Source: Acidobacteriota bacterium
GTDB taxonomy: Bacteria; Acidobacteriota; Blastocatellia; RBC074
Direction: 5' to 3'
DNA: 64,000 bases
Assembly: GCA_016196035.1 (NCBI GenBank)
Contig: JACPYM010000117.1
Coordinates: forward strand, 124,001-188,000
Shown: positions 57,058 through 64,000 of the stretch, piece by piece
Position numbering within the stretch: position 1 is the stretch's first letter
Layout of the letters: the number at the start of each line of letters is the position of its first letter
The notes under the pieces: model-generated
The model's database searches: none
Told to the model about the DNA's origin: nothing
Seen by the model: the letters and a program-made list of their open reading frames with translations, nothing else
Made by a program: the position numbers and the translations under genes

Positions 57058-57984
57058 TCAGGCCGCCGCGCCCGCCTGTTCGTTGGCGCGCCCAACACTC
57101 TCAATAAAAATTTCGTTTAACGTCGGCGCGACCAATTCAAAGCGCGTCAATCGCGCATTCGCATTGACCAAATCTTTGAGCAAAGCCTGTGGATCAGCGC
57201 CGTCGTGCAGCGCGACTTCCAAATGATGGCGTTGTGGTGTGACGGCTTTGACCAGCGGGTTGTCCGTCAGCAGGCCATCCAAATTCTCGCCATCCACAGC
57301 CAATGAACGCCAGCCGAAGCTGCGTTTGACCTCGCGCAAGGGGCCGCTCAGCACTTTGCGACCGCGATTGATCAGGCAGATTTCGTCGCAAAGCTCTTCG
57401 GCCTGCTCCATCAGGTGGGTCGAGAAGATAATGGTTTTGTTGCGCTGTCTCATTTCCTGGACGATCTCTTTGAGCAGGTTCGCATTGATCGGATCGAGAC
57501 CGGTGAAGGGTTCGTCGAGGATCACCAAGTCGGGATCGTGCAGGATGGTCGAGACGAATTGGACTTTTTGCTGCATGCCTTTTGACAACTCTTCCCAACG
57601 TTTGGCTTTCCATTCGCTCAGGCCCACGCGCTCCATCCATTCATCCACGCGGCGTTTGGCAGCGGCGTGTTTGAGGCCTTTCAATTCGGCGAAAAAGAGC
57701 AGTTGCTCGCCGATCTTCATCTTTTTGTACAGGCCGCGATCTTCGGGCAGGTAACCGACACGCTCTTGCAGCTTCTCGTTCATCGGTTCGCCGAAGAGGC
57801 GGATTTCGCCGCTGTCGGGGATGGTGATGTTGACGATCATGCGGATCGAAGTGGATTTGCCCGCGCCGTTCGGCCCCAACAGGCCGAAGATGCTGCCGGC
57901 GTGGACTTCCAGCGAAAGGTCTTGCACGGCAGTAAAATCGCCATAGCTTTTGCTGATGTGTTTAACAGAGATGGTGTTCGACAT
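57058..57984 (-). CDS. ABC transporter ATP-binding protein (NatA-like, DUF4162)
   Basis: The 308-residue protein from the ATG at 57984 has Walker A GLLGPNGAGKSTSIR, the Q-loop region YLPEDRGLYKKMKI, a signature ELSKGMQQKVQFV and Walker B LVILDEPFTGLDP, then the H-loop STHLMEQ. The PEDRGLY pattern and the C-terminal extension with VAPTLNEIFIESVG mark the DUF4162 group, usually paired with an ABC-2 permease such as NatB. No such permease is present beside it. Either the nearby seven-helix protein (56178-56981) serves or the partner is elsewhere. The substrate is unknown. Confidence 0.92.
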   Translation of the reverse strand: MSNTISVKHISKSYGDFTAVQDLSLEVHAGSIFGLLGPNGAGKSTSIRMIVNITIPDSGEIRLFGEPMNEKLQERVGYLPEDRGLYKKMKIGEQLLFFAELKGLKHAAAKRRVDEWMERVGLSEWKAKRWEELSKGMQQKVQFVSTILHDPDLVILDEPFTGLDPINANLLKEIVQEMRQRNKTIIFSTHLMEQAEELCDEICLINRGRKVLSGPLREVKRSFGWRSLAVDGENLDGLLTDNPLVKAVTPQRHHLEVALHDGADPQALLKDLVNANARLTRFELVAPTLNEIFIESVGRANEQAGAAA

Positions 57985-58650
57985 AAGCAGATGTAACGAA
58001 TTGCCGTGGCTGCTCACACGTGATTGCCAGGTGTGCTGTGGCGGCGGGTGAAATCAGACAGGGCGAGTTTGGGAAACGCTGCGGCCAGCCTCTTTGACCA
58101 AAATGCATTTGGGCTAAATTTTGAAGGCACTGCGATTGATGTTTGCGGGATGCGCGTGACGCTGGCTTGTTCGGGCTTAGCGATACTGGCACGCACCGGC
58201 CAAACAAGCGGGCGTATCCTACTATTCAGGCGCAGGGGCGGCAAGCGCTTATTGGCGGAAGTGTACGAACGGTGACGTCCGCTCAAATTGCGAACGGGCA
58301 GCTTCGCCAGGAAATGACTCGACGCTTTGGCGGCTCGTCGTTTATACTCCCCGCTCCCACAATGACCCGCAACAGCAGACCTGAACCGGCGGCGGGCGAC
58401 CGAACCGGAAACTGCTCTTGCGGACCTTGATGCGACCTTGATACGACCCTGATACGAAAATGCTGTTTGGAACTTTCTGCCCCAAAGATTCCAACCCCCT
58501 CATTAGTCCCTTTTTCGAGCAACAGGCAGAAGCCACGTCGTCTGTGTGCAAGTACACCGGCATATATTGGCGAACAGCACGCGGCAGCGCTTTGTTTCTG
58601 CCTGCGACTAAATCCACGGTTCTCTCTTTGGGGAAAGGCAAAGAATAACG
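57985..58650. other. Leader and control region of the exopolysaccharide operon
   Basis: This 666-bp gap separates the ABC gene from the divergent polysaccharide operon. It has a possible -10 hexamer TATACT at 58343-58348 and, further down, three 11-bp direct repeats (58423-58455). I see no gene: the small open frames here lack ribosome-binding sites. The long untranslated leader (about 300 nt from the possible -10) would allow regulation by RNA, but no known riboswitch was recognised. Confidence 0.45.
58423..58455. promoter_or_regulatory. Three 11-bp direct repeats upstream of the exopolysaccharide operon
   Basis: The units GACCTTGATGC, GACCTTGATAC and GACCCTGATAC follow each other without a gap, at one helical turn each. 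They lie about 195 bp before the first gene and about 80 bp past the possible TATACT. Binding by a regulator is a possibility only. Confidence 0.4.
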
Positions 58651-60246
58651 ATGGCTAGTTTCCGAATCCGCACCCCTGCCGAATATCTGCTGATGTTGTG
58701 GCGCAGGCGGTATTACATCCTAGTGCCGTTGCTGATTGTCAGCGGCGCGTTGTGTTACGCGATCTATAAGCTGCCGAATGTTTATGAATCGTCTTCGTTC
58801 ATCATCGTTGACCCGCCGAAGGTGTCATCCACTTACGTGCAACCGGTCAACACGCTGGACGCCACGGCGCGGTTGAGCGCGCTGCAAAAACTGGTCACCA
58901 GCCGCACGGAGTTACAACGGCTGATCGAACGTTTTGATTTGTATCCCGAGCAGCGCAAACAAAACATGCCGGTCGAGACGCTGGTCGAGCGTATGGTCAA
59001 GCAGGTTGATTTGAAGACGCAATCAGCGGCGGCGGGCGTTTATGCGTTCACCGTTTCCTTCCGCCATGCCGTGCCGGAAAAAGCGCGTGACGTAACGGCG
59101 GAACTCACCACGCGCATCATCAACGCTAATTCCGACAGCGAACTGCAAAAGGTTTATGCGACGGTGGATCAGATCGAAGAGCGCGTCAAAGACGTGCGCG
59201 TGCAACTCGAAAAGATCGAGACCGAGCGCGCGCGTTACTTCGTGCAAAACCCCGACGCCAGCCCGAATCAGGAACAAAGCCTGGTCGGCCAGTTGAACAG
59301 CCTGGGCACGGTGCGCCAATCCGAACAGACTTCGATTGACGCGCTGCGCAGCCAGATCAGTCTGAATGAACAACTGCTCGGCACGCTCAAAACGCAATCC
59401 GAGGTCGAACCCGAAACGCCCATCGCCACCGGCCAAACCGAAGGCCAATTGCGCACGCGCCGCGCCGAACTCGAAGGCCGCTTGCGCAAGCTGCTGACCG
59501 AGTTCACCGAGAAAGCGCCCGAAGTGAAGGCCGTGCGCGCCGAGATCGAAAGCTTGAACGCCGAGTTCGACGACCTGAAAAAAACCGACGATCAAAGCAA
59601 ACAAGTCAAACGCGCCGCCCGCGCCAACAATCCGCAGGTCGCGCAGCTTGAACTCCGGCTGGCCGCCGACCGCCGCGATTTGAAATTGAAAGAAGACGAG
59701 CTTGGCCGCATCAATGCGCGCTACAGCGAATTGCAATCCCGTTTGAACAAGACGCCGCTGCTGGGCGTCGAGGCGTTGAAGATTGATCGCGATTACATGA
59801 CTTTGCGCAAACGCTACGATGACTTGCTGGCGCAGCAGGACAACGCGCGCTTCAGCGCCAAGGTCATCAACGATTTCAGCGGCGAAACTTTCCGGCTGAT
59901 TGATCCGGCCAGTTTGCCCGAACAACCCGTCTCGCCGCAGCGCCGCATTCTCTATCCGCTGGCACTGTTGCTGGGTTTGGCAATTGGACTGCTGGCAGCG
60001 GGCGTCTCGTTGGCGCGCGAACTGGTCACGATCCGCGATGCGCGCGATGTGCAGCATTACGCGGGCTTGCCGCTGCTGGTGGCGGTGCCAGAACTCGTCA
60101 CCGAAAACGAACGCCGCCTGATGCCGCTGGTCACGGCGGCCAAAATCATTGGCGCAATGTTGTTGATCCTGGTCTCGTGGCCGGTGCTCTATCAACTCAT
60201 CAAATTTTCACGCTTGCTGGATTTATTCACGCAATCGTCATACTGA
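58651..60246 (+). CDS. Wzz-like polysaccharide chain-length protein (XrtA-locus type)
   Basis: The 531-residue protein has a membrane helix at about 20-42 (YYILVPLLIVSGALCYAIY), a large periplasmic part (about 43-440) made mainly of coiled-coil, including RRAELEGRLRKLLTEFTEKA, and C-terminal helices (ILYPLALLLGLAIGLLAAGV and AKIIGAMLLILVSWPVLYQL). The conserved DPASLPEQPVSPQR proline-rich motif comes before the second helix. These are the features of Wzz/GumC co-polymerases, in particular the group encoded beside XrtA/EpsH exopolysaccharide genes. It sets the length of the polymer and interacts with the downstream kinase. It lacks the fused kinase domain of Wzc. Confidence 0.9.
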   Translation: MASFRIRTPAEYLLMLWRRRYYILVPLLIVSGALCYAIYKLPNVYESSSFIIVDPPKVSSTYVQPVNTLDATARLSALQKLVTSRTELQRLIERFDLYPEQRKQNMPVETLVERMVKQVDLKTQSAAAGVYAFTVSFRHAVPEKARDVTAELTTRIINANSDSELQKVYATVDQIEERVKDVRVQLEKIETERARYFVQNPDASPNQEQSLVGQLNSLGTVRQSEQTSIDALRSQISLNEQLLGTLKTQSEVEPETPIATGQTEGQLRTRRAELEGRLRKLLTEFTEKAPEVKAVRAEIESLNAEFDDLKKTDDQSKQVKRAARANNPQVAQLELRLAADRRDLKLKEDELGRINARYSELQSRLNKTPLLGVEALKIDRDYMTLRKRYDDLLAQQDNARFSAKVINDFSGETFRLIDPASLPEQPVSPQRRILYPLALLLGLAIGLLAAGVSLARELVTIRDARDVQHYAGLPLLVAVPELVTENERRLMPLVTAAKIIGAMLLILVSWPVLYQLIKFSRLLDLFTQSSY

Positions 60247-60325
60247 ATCAGTAGTCAGTAGTCGGTAGTCAGTAGTTTGTTTCTCTACCGACTACCGACT
60301 ACCGACTACCGATTACTGACTACTT
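60247..60325. repeat. Heptamer inverted pair GTAGTCA / GACTACC
   Basis: About four AGTAGTCA-type units face five GACTACC-type units across a short TTTGTTTCTC spacer. The pair fills the gap between the Wzz-like and ATPase genes, ends just before the ATPase start, and would form a long hairpin in the operon mRNA. Confidence 0.9.
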
Positions 60326-60339
60326 TCCCTCACAACGTT

Positions 60340-61437
60340 ATGTACCTCCAGTTTTACGGCTTACAAGACATTCCGTTCAGTCTGACGCCCGACCCGCGCT
60401 TCCTCTACTTTACGGCGAGCCACCGCGAAGTGATGGCGAATCTGCATTACGGCATTCAACACGGCAAAGGCTTGATCGTCGTGACCGGCGAAGTCGGCAC
60501 GGGCAAAACGACGATGCTGCGCGCGATGCTCTCGCGGCTGGATCGCAGCGTGTTGACGGCGAACATCTTCAATCCGGGCCTGACGGTATCTGAGTTTTAC
60601 GAACATCTGGCCGCCGATTTCGAGTTGGGCGCTTACACGTCGAAATCCGATTTGCTGATGAAGCTGGGCCGCATGCTGATGATGCGCCATTCGCGCGGGC
60701 TGCGCACGGTGGTGATTCTGGACGAAGCGCACGGGCTGAGCCGCGAGTTGCTGGAAGAGGTGCGCTTGCTGCTCAACTTTGAAACCTACACCGAAAAACA
60801 ATTGCAGATCATCCTGGTCGGCCAGCCGGAATTGCGCGCGGCGCTCAATCGCCCTGAGTTGCGCCAGTTGAAACAACGCATCAGTTTGCGCTGCGAAATC
60901 AAACCGCTGAAGGCCGATGAAGTCTCGGCGTATATCCGCACGCGCTTGAAAGTCGCGGGCGCAACGCGGCTGGATTTATTTACGGCCAATGCCATCGCCT
61001 TAATTTATCGCGCCTCCGAAGGCATCCCGCGCCTGATAAACAACATCTGTGACAACGCTTTACTCAATGGCTTTGCGACGAATGCTCGATTGATCTCCTC
61101 ACAAATCATCGCCGAAGTCGCCGAATCCCTGGATTTATTACAACCGATGATCGAAGACGATCCGCGCGAGGTCTTGGCGGGTTCCTTGCCCGCCATGCCG
61201 ATTATGCGCGAAGAGATCGAAGAAGGCTGGCTCGAAGAAGCCAAACCCCGCAACAACCGCCGACGCCGTGAACGCGGCGAGAAAGGTGAGAAGGGCGAGA
61301 GCGCCCAACTTTACGCAATCAATGGCAAGACTGAAGAACTGACGGAAGCCCCCTCGGTAGTAACAGCCGGCGCGGTGCGCGAAGAGCCTGGCAAGGCCCT
61401 CGCCGCCGCCCGCGATGAGAACGCCAAAGCAAGTTAA
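60340..61437 (+). CDS. ExeA-like AAA ATPase of the polysaccharide locus
   Basis: The ATG at 60340 gives 365 residues starting MYLQFYGLQDIPFSLTPDPRFLYF, the hallmark of ExeA/GspA-type ATPases and of the XrtA-associated ATPase. Walker A is GEVGTGKTTMLRAML near residue 50 and Walker B VVILDEAHGLSRELLEEVRL near 124; a sensor EGIPRLINNICDNALL follows. The final 100 residues are polar and poorly conserved. A longer frame starting at 60277 would add a peptide encoded by the heptamer array and is rejected. It probably drives assembly of the export machinery together with the BY-kinase, but its exact role is unknown. Confidence 0.9.
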   Translation: MYLQFYGLQDIPFSLTPDPRFLYFTASHREVMANLHYGIQHGKGLIVVTGEVGTGKTTMLRAMLSRLDRSVLTANIFNPGLTVSEFYEHLAADFELGAYTSKSDLLMKLGRMLMMRHSRGLRTVVILDEAHGLSRELLEEVRLLLNFETYTEKQLQIILVGQPELRAALNRPELRQLKQRISLRCEIKPLKADEVSAYIRTRLKVAGATRLDLFTANAIALIYRASEGIPRLINNICDNALLNGFATNARLISSQIIAEVAESLDLLQPMIEDDPREVLAGSLPAMPIMREEIEEGWLEEAKPRNNRRRRERGEKGEKGESAQLYAINGKTEELTEAPSVVTAGAVREEPGKALAAARDENAKAS

Positions 61438-61522
61438 AAGTAGTTCAAAACATAACGGTTGCCCCCAAACAACCACGCTTTGAGTCTGGTGCCCCTGGCT
61501 TTGTGCGTTGGAACTTCAGAAT

Positions 61523-62716
61523 ATGGCACGAGTCTTTGACGCGCTCCGGCGCGAGCAGAAACGCAAGAAACGCGTCGGCGAACACGACCCACTCGCCCGC
61601 GCCATCCTGAGCGAACCGGAGAGCGAGCAGGAAGCAGAAGTTGGCGGCTTTGACCTCGACGCCCCCATCGGCACACCCGCAGGCCCGCGTTCAAACGAGG
61701 GGATGCTGTTGCCGGGGATAGGGCGGGCGCAAGTCGAAACCGCTCCGTTATCGCAGACGGCGACGATTACAACACCTGCGGCAGCCGCGCCCGTGAACAC
61801 GTCCACACCTGTCACGGCACCTGTTACGCCCACCGTAACTGCCGCCAACACGGCTGCGCCACCGGTTGAACCCGCTGGGACACGTATTTCTTCCCAAGCC
61901 TTCCAGCCGCCGCAAACCAAAGAACCGCCGCGCGTTTCACCGGCGCAGGTGCGCCCCGCGCAAGTGCATCCGCGTTTGATGATGTTGCATGAACCGCATG
62001 CGACAGGCTGTGAGCAATACCGCACCTTGCGCACGGAACTCTTTCATGCGGCGGAGCGCGAACTAACGCAAATCATCGTCGTCACCAGTTCCATCGCGGG
62101 CGAAGGCAAAACGGCAACGACGCTGAATCTGGCGCTGGCAATTGCGCAATCACCCAACCGCCGCGTGTTGGTAATTGACGGCGATTTGCGGCACCCCAGT
62201 GTCGCACCGTATCTCGACCTGAAACCTTTCGCGGGGTTCGCCGAGGTATTGCAGGATAAAGCGGACCTCTTTGACGCCATCTCGCGGCTCAGCGAGCACG
62301 ATCTGTACCTGCTGCCCGTCAAACGCGAAACCAAAACGCCCACCGAATTGTTATCCAGCCCGCGCTTTCAAGCGGCGCTCGGCGAGTTGCGCCAATACTT
62401 CGATTTCATCCTGATTGATTCCCCTCCTGTCAAACCCTTCGCCGACGCGCGGCTGTTGGCCAATCACGCCGACGCCACGCTTTTCATCGTGCGCGCCGGC
62501 TTTGCGGCCTACGAAACGGTGGAAGAAGCCGTGCACGCGCTCGCCGATTTTCGCGTACTCGGGGTCGTGCTCAACGGCGCGACCGATGTGCCCGAACTGG
62601 GCAACTACGAAGACTATCAAGTTCAAACTGGCCGCAGCGAACCCACCAATTTACTCTGGTCAACGTTCGGCCCGCGTGTGCGCGAGAGCTGGCTCGGTCG
62701 TAGGTTGAAACTCTAG
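61523..62716 (+). CDS. BY-kinase (CpsD/CapB-like tyrosine autokinase)
   Basis: The start at 61523 gives MARVFDALRREQKRKKRVGE, the usual opening of XrtA-locus tyrosine kinases; length is 397. Residues 55-150 are a Pro/Thr/Ala-rich linker. The kinase has Walker A VVTSSIAGEGKTATTLNLAL near residue 190, Walker A' RRVLVIDGDLRHPSV and Walker B FDFILIDSPPVKPFAD. Tyrosines close to the end (NYEDYQVQ) may be phosphorylated, but a full tyrosine cluster is absent. The membrane activator is expected to be the Wzz-like protein two genes upstream. It controls polymer length and export. Confidence 0.92.
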   Translation: MARVFDALRREQKRKKRVGEHDPLARAILSEPESEQEAEVGGFDLDAPIGTPAGPRSNEGMLLPGIGRAQVETAPLSQTATITTPAAAAPVNTSTPVTAPVTPTVTAANTAAPPVEPAGTRISSQAFQPPQTKEPPRVSPAQVRPAQVHPRLMMLHEPHATGCEQYRTLRTELFHAAERELTQIIVVTSSIAGEGKTATTLNLALAIAQSPNRRVLVIDGDLRHPSVAPYLDLKPFAGFAEVLQDKADLFDAISRLSEHDLYLLPVKRETKTPTELLSSPRFQAALGELRQYFDFILIDSPPVKPFADARLLANHADATLFIVRAGFAAYETVEEAVHALADFRVLGVVLNGATDVPELGNYEDYQVQTGRSEPTNLLWSTFGPRVRESWLGRRLKL

Positions 62717-62823
62717 CGGATTGCGGATTGCGGATTGCAGATTGCAGATTGGTTAATGCGGCTCAGCCTTTATTCAATCTACAACCAAAAAATCCGCAAT
62801 CCGCAATCCGCAATCCGCAATCA
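62715..62823. repeat. Heptamer inverted pair GATTGCG / AATCCGC
   Basis: Five GATTGCG-type units (62715-62752) and about five AATCCGC units (62790-62823) face each other across 37 nt. The first unit overlaps the BY-kinase stop and the last ends at the start codon of the sugar transferase, leaving no normal ribosome-binding site. Confidence 0.9.
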
Positions 62824-62824
62824 A

Positions 62825-64000
62825 ATGTTTCGCAAAGGCATCTGGTTCAAAACAGTCTTGCTCGTGTTGGGCGAAGCGGGGATCATCCTCTCTGTCGTGC
62901 TGCTCAGCCTTTATCTGCGCTTTGCGGGCAGGCTCGACATCATCCTGTTTGAGCAACGCGGGCTGTTAAAGATCGTCTTTACCACGCTGATCTGCCAATT
63001 CATCTTTTACCTCTTCGACCTGTATGATGTGGCGGCGGTGCGCTCGAAACGCGAATTGCTGACCAGCCTGTTTCAGGCGGCGGGCATGACCATCGTCGTG
63101 CTCGGCCTGGTCTTCTTCCTGCGCCCGACGCTCTTGCTGGGCTATCTGCAAGTGGTCGAGGGCGGCGCGCAAGTCCGTTACGGCGATGGTTTACCGATCA
63201 TGGCCATGCTGCTGGCGCTCTCGCTGATGATGTTCTGGCGCATGGGCATTCACTGGTTGATGCGGCACCCGCGGCTGGGCGAACGCATTTTGATTGTCGG
63301 CACCGATACGCTCGCCAAAGATGTGGCGCGCGAAGCCATGTTGCGGCGCGACCTGGGCTACAAAGTCGTCGGCTTTATTTCCGAAGACCCAGCCCTGGTC
63401 GGCCAGAGCATTCTCAATCCCAAAGTGCTGGGCGTGACGACCGAGTTGGCCGAATTGGTCAAACGCGAAAAGATTGACCGCGTCGTCGTCGCCCTGCCCG
63501 ACCGGCGCGGCCACATGCCGGTGGATCAGTTATTGAAACTGCGCCTGCAAGGGCACGCGGCCATCGAAGAAGGCACCGCGCTGTTTGAACGCCTGACCGG
63601 CAAGATCAGCATCGAGATGCTGCGGCCCAGTTGGCTGATTTTTTCGAGCAACGCCAAACGCGGGCGCTTTTGGCAGGCCGTGCGGCGCGGGTTCAATGTC
63701 ACGCTGGCCTTGTTGGGAATGGTGCTGTCGTTCCCCATCGCGCTGCTCACGGCCCTGGCGATCAAGCTGGATTCGCGCGGCCCAATCTTTTACACACAAG
63801 AGCGCGTCGGCAAGAATGGCGACCCCTTCACGATCATCAAGTTCCGCTCCATGACCACCGATGCCGAAAAAGACGGCCCGCAATGGTCGGGCGCAGGCGA
63901 TGCCCGCATCACCCGCGTGGGCCGCTTCATTCGCGCCACACGCATTGACGAACTGCCGCAATTCATCAACGTGTTGCGCGGCGAGATGAGCTTCGTCGGG
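62825..64000 (+). CDS. Polyprenyl-phosphate sugar-1-phosphate transferase (EpsB_2/WbaP-like), 3' truncated
   Basis: The frame is open from the ATG at 62825 to the window edge, so 392 residues are visible. Four membrane helices (about 7-135) form the N-terminal module, followed by a Rossmann-like CoA-binding-type domain (RILIVGTDTLAKDVAREAM, VVVALPDRRGHMPVDQLL). The catalytic transferase region begins at about 280 with a further helix (NVTLALLGMVLSFPIALLTA), then RGPIFYTQERVGKNGDPFTI, IKFRSMTTDAEKDG and GRFIRATRIDELPQFINVL. The last motif's DELPQ is the family signature. It transfers the first sugar phosphate to undecaprenyl phosphate, starting the polymer. Only about the last 60-80 residues are missing. 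Confidence 0.95.
   Translation, partial: MFRKGIWFKTVLLVLGEAGIILSVVLLSLYLRFAGRLDIILFEQRGLLKIVFTTLICQFIFYLFDLYDVAAVRSKRELLTSLFQAAGMTIVVLGLVFFLRPTLLLGYLQVVEGGAQVRYGDGLPIMAMLLALSLMMFWRMGIHWLMRHPRLGERILIVGTDTLAKDVAREAMLRRDLGYKVVGFISEDPALVGQSILNPKVLGVTTELAELVKREKIDRVVVALPDRRGHMPVDQLLKLRLQGHAAIEEGTALFERLTGKISIEMLRPSWLIFSSNAKRGRFWQAVRRGFNVTLALLGMVLSFPIALLTALAIKLDSRGPIFYTQERVGKNGDPFTIIKFRSMTTDAEKDGPQWSGAGDARITRVGRFIRATRIDELPQFINVLRGEMSFVG

Noticed and set aside
58024-58275. Open frame of 83 codons in the exopolysaccharide leader region
   Set aside because: No ribosome-binding site, no motif, and overlapping frames of similar length on both strands.

Overview
The window reads as a chromosomal segment of an acidobacterium, most plausibly class Blastocatellia. 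This is an inference, because no rRNA gene is present. It rests on a TIGR03437-type domain (the module expanded in Solibacter and relatives), a DUF1800/DUF1501 pair, a remnant of an acidobacterial-type duplicated orphan permease, ECF sigma factors of the acidobacterial/planctomycete kind next to very large Ser/Thr kinases, and an XrtA-type exopolysaccharide locus. Base composition is moderately GC-rich and even, apart from a few more AT-rich patches around 29.7-30.7, 34.4-35.3 and 46.5-47.8 kb.

Layout. 0-9 kb: end of a kinase gene, a giant secreted FG-GAP protein and a DUF1800-DUF1501 operon. 9.5-12.2 kb: TlpA-like thioredoxin, zinc-ribbon membrane protein and endonuclease III. 12.4-15.5 kb: purQ-purL. 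15.5-18.8 kb: a minus-strand run gmhB, GT9 heptosyltransferase, ICMT-like methyltransferase and DUF3108 protein, probably for envelope glycans. 19-21.6 kb: an LCAT-like lipase lipoprotein and a secreted protein. 21.8-24.8 kb: rpsO-pnp with a structured leader and clear terminators. 25-29.6 kb: a lepB, Yip1-TPR, carA run, a GNAT gene and a YggX-like protein with two CxxC pairs. 29.7-30.7 kb: a decayed IS1-family element next to the tail of an ABC permease. 30.7-41.6 kb: housekeeping and metabolism (5'-nucleotidase, cca, gatC/gatA, DciA-like DUF721, a metallophosphatase-tetraheme cytochrome fusion, maf, ribA). 41.8-49.2 kb: a polytopic membrane protein, priA, an EVE-HNH nuclease and a REP-associated tyrosine transposase (RAYT) with its palindromic repeats. 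49.4-54.3 kb: ECF sigma factor plus a 1422-residue kinase carrying two TolB-like/TPR modules. 54.7-58 kb: MerR regulator, small membrane and secreted proteins, an ABC ATPase. 58.6-64 kb: start of an exopolysaccharide operon (Wzz-like, ExeA-like ATPase, BY-kinase, priming sugar transferase cut by the window edge).

The most striking layer is not the genes but the repeats between and inside them. About fifteen loci carry tandem 7-bp units, many arranged as facing inverted arrays, and several have grown into genes: they add tails to GT9, GmhB and Maf, sit inside purL, and occupy the ribosome-binding region of the DUF721 gene. In addition there are at least six families of longer palindromic elements: the RAYT-type GCCCCAACGGGGC modules, a 97-bp element inside the kinase linker, a perfect 34-bp inverted repeat, a nested 192-bp palindrome, a roughly 130-bp element, and a dispersed pair at 25 and 36.9 kb. 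A 124-bp tandem duplication covers the end of carA.

The best candidates for a less-described system are the EVE-HNH nuclease with an extra N-terminal domain lying between two palindromic-repeat clusters beside the RAYT, and the heptamer-array family with its habit of extending proteins. All assignments come from reading sequence and translated motifs; no database search was run.
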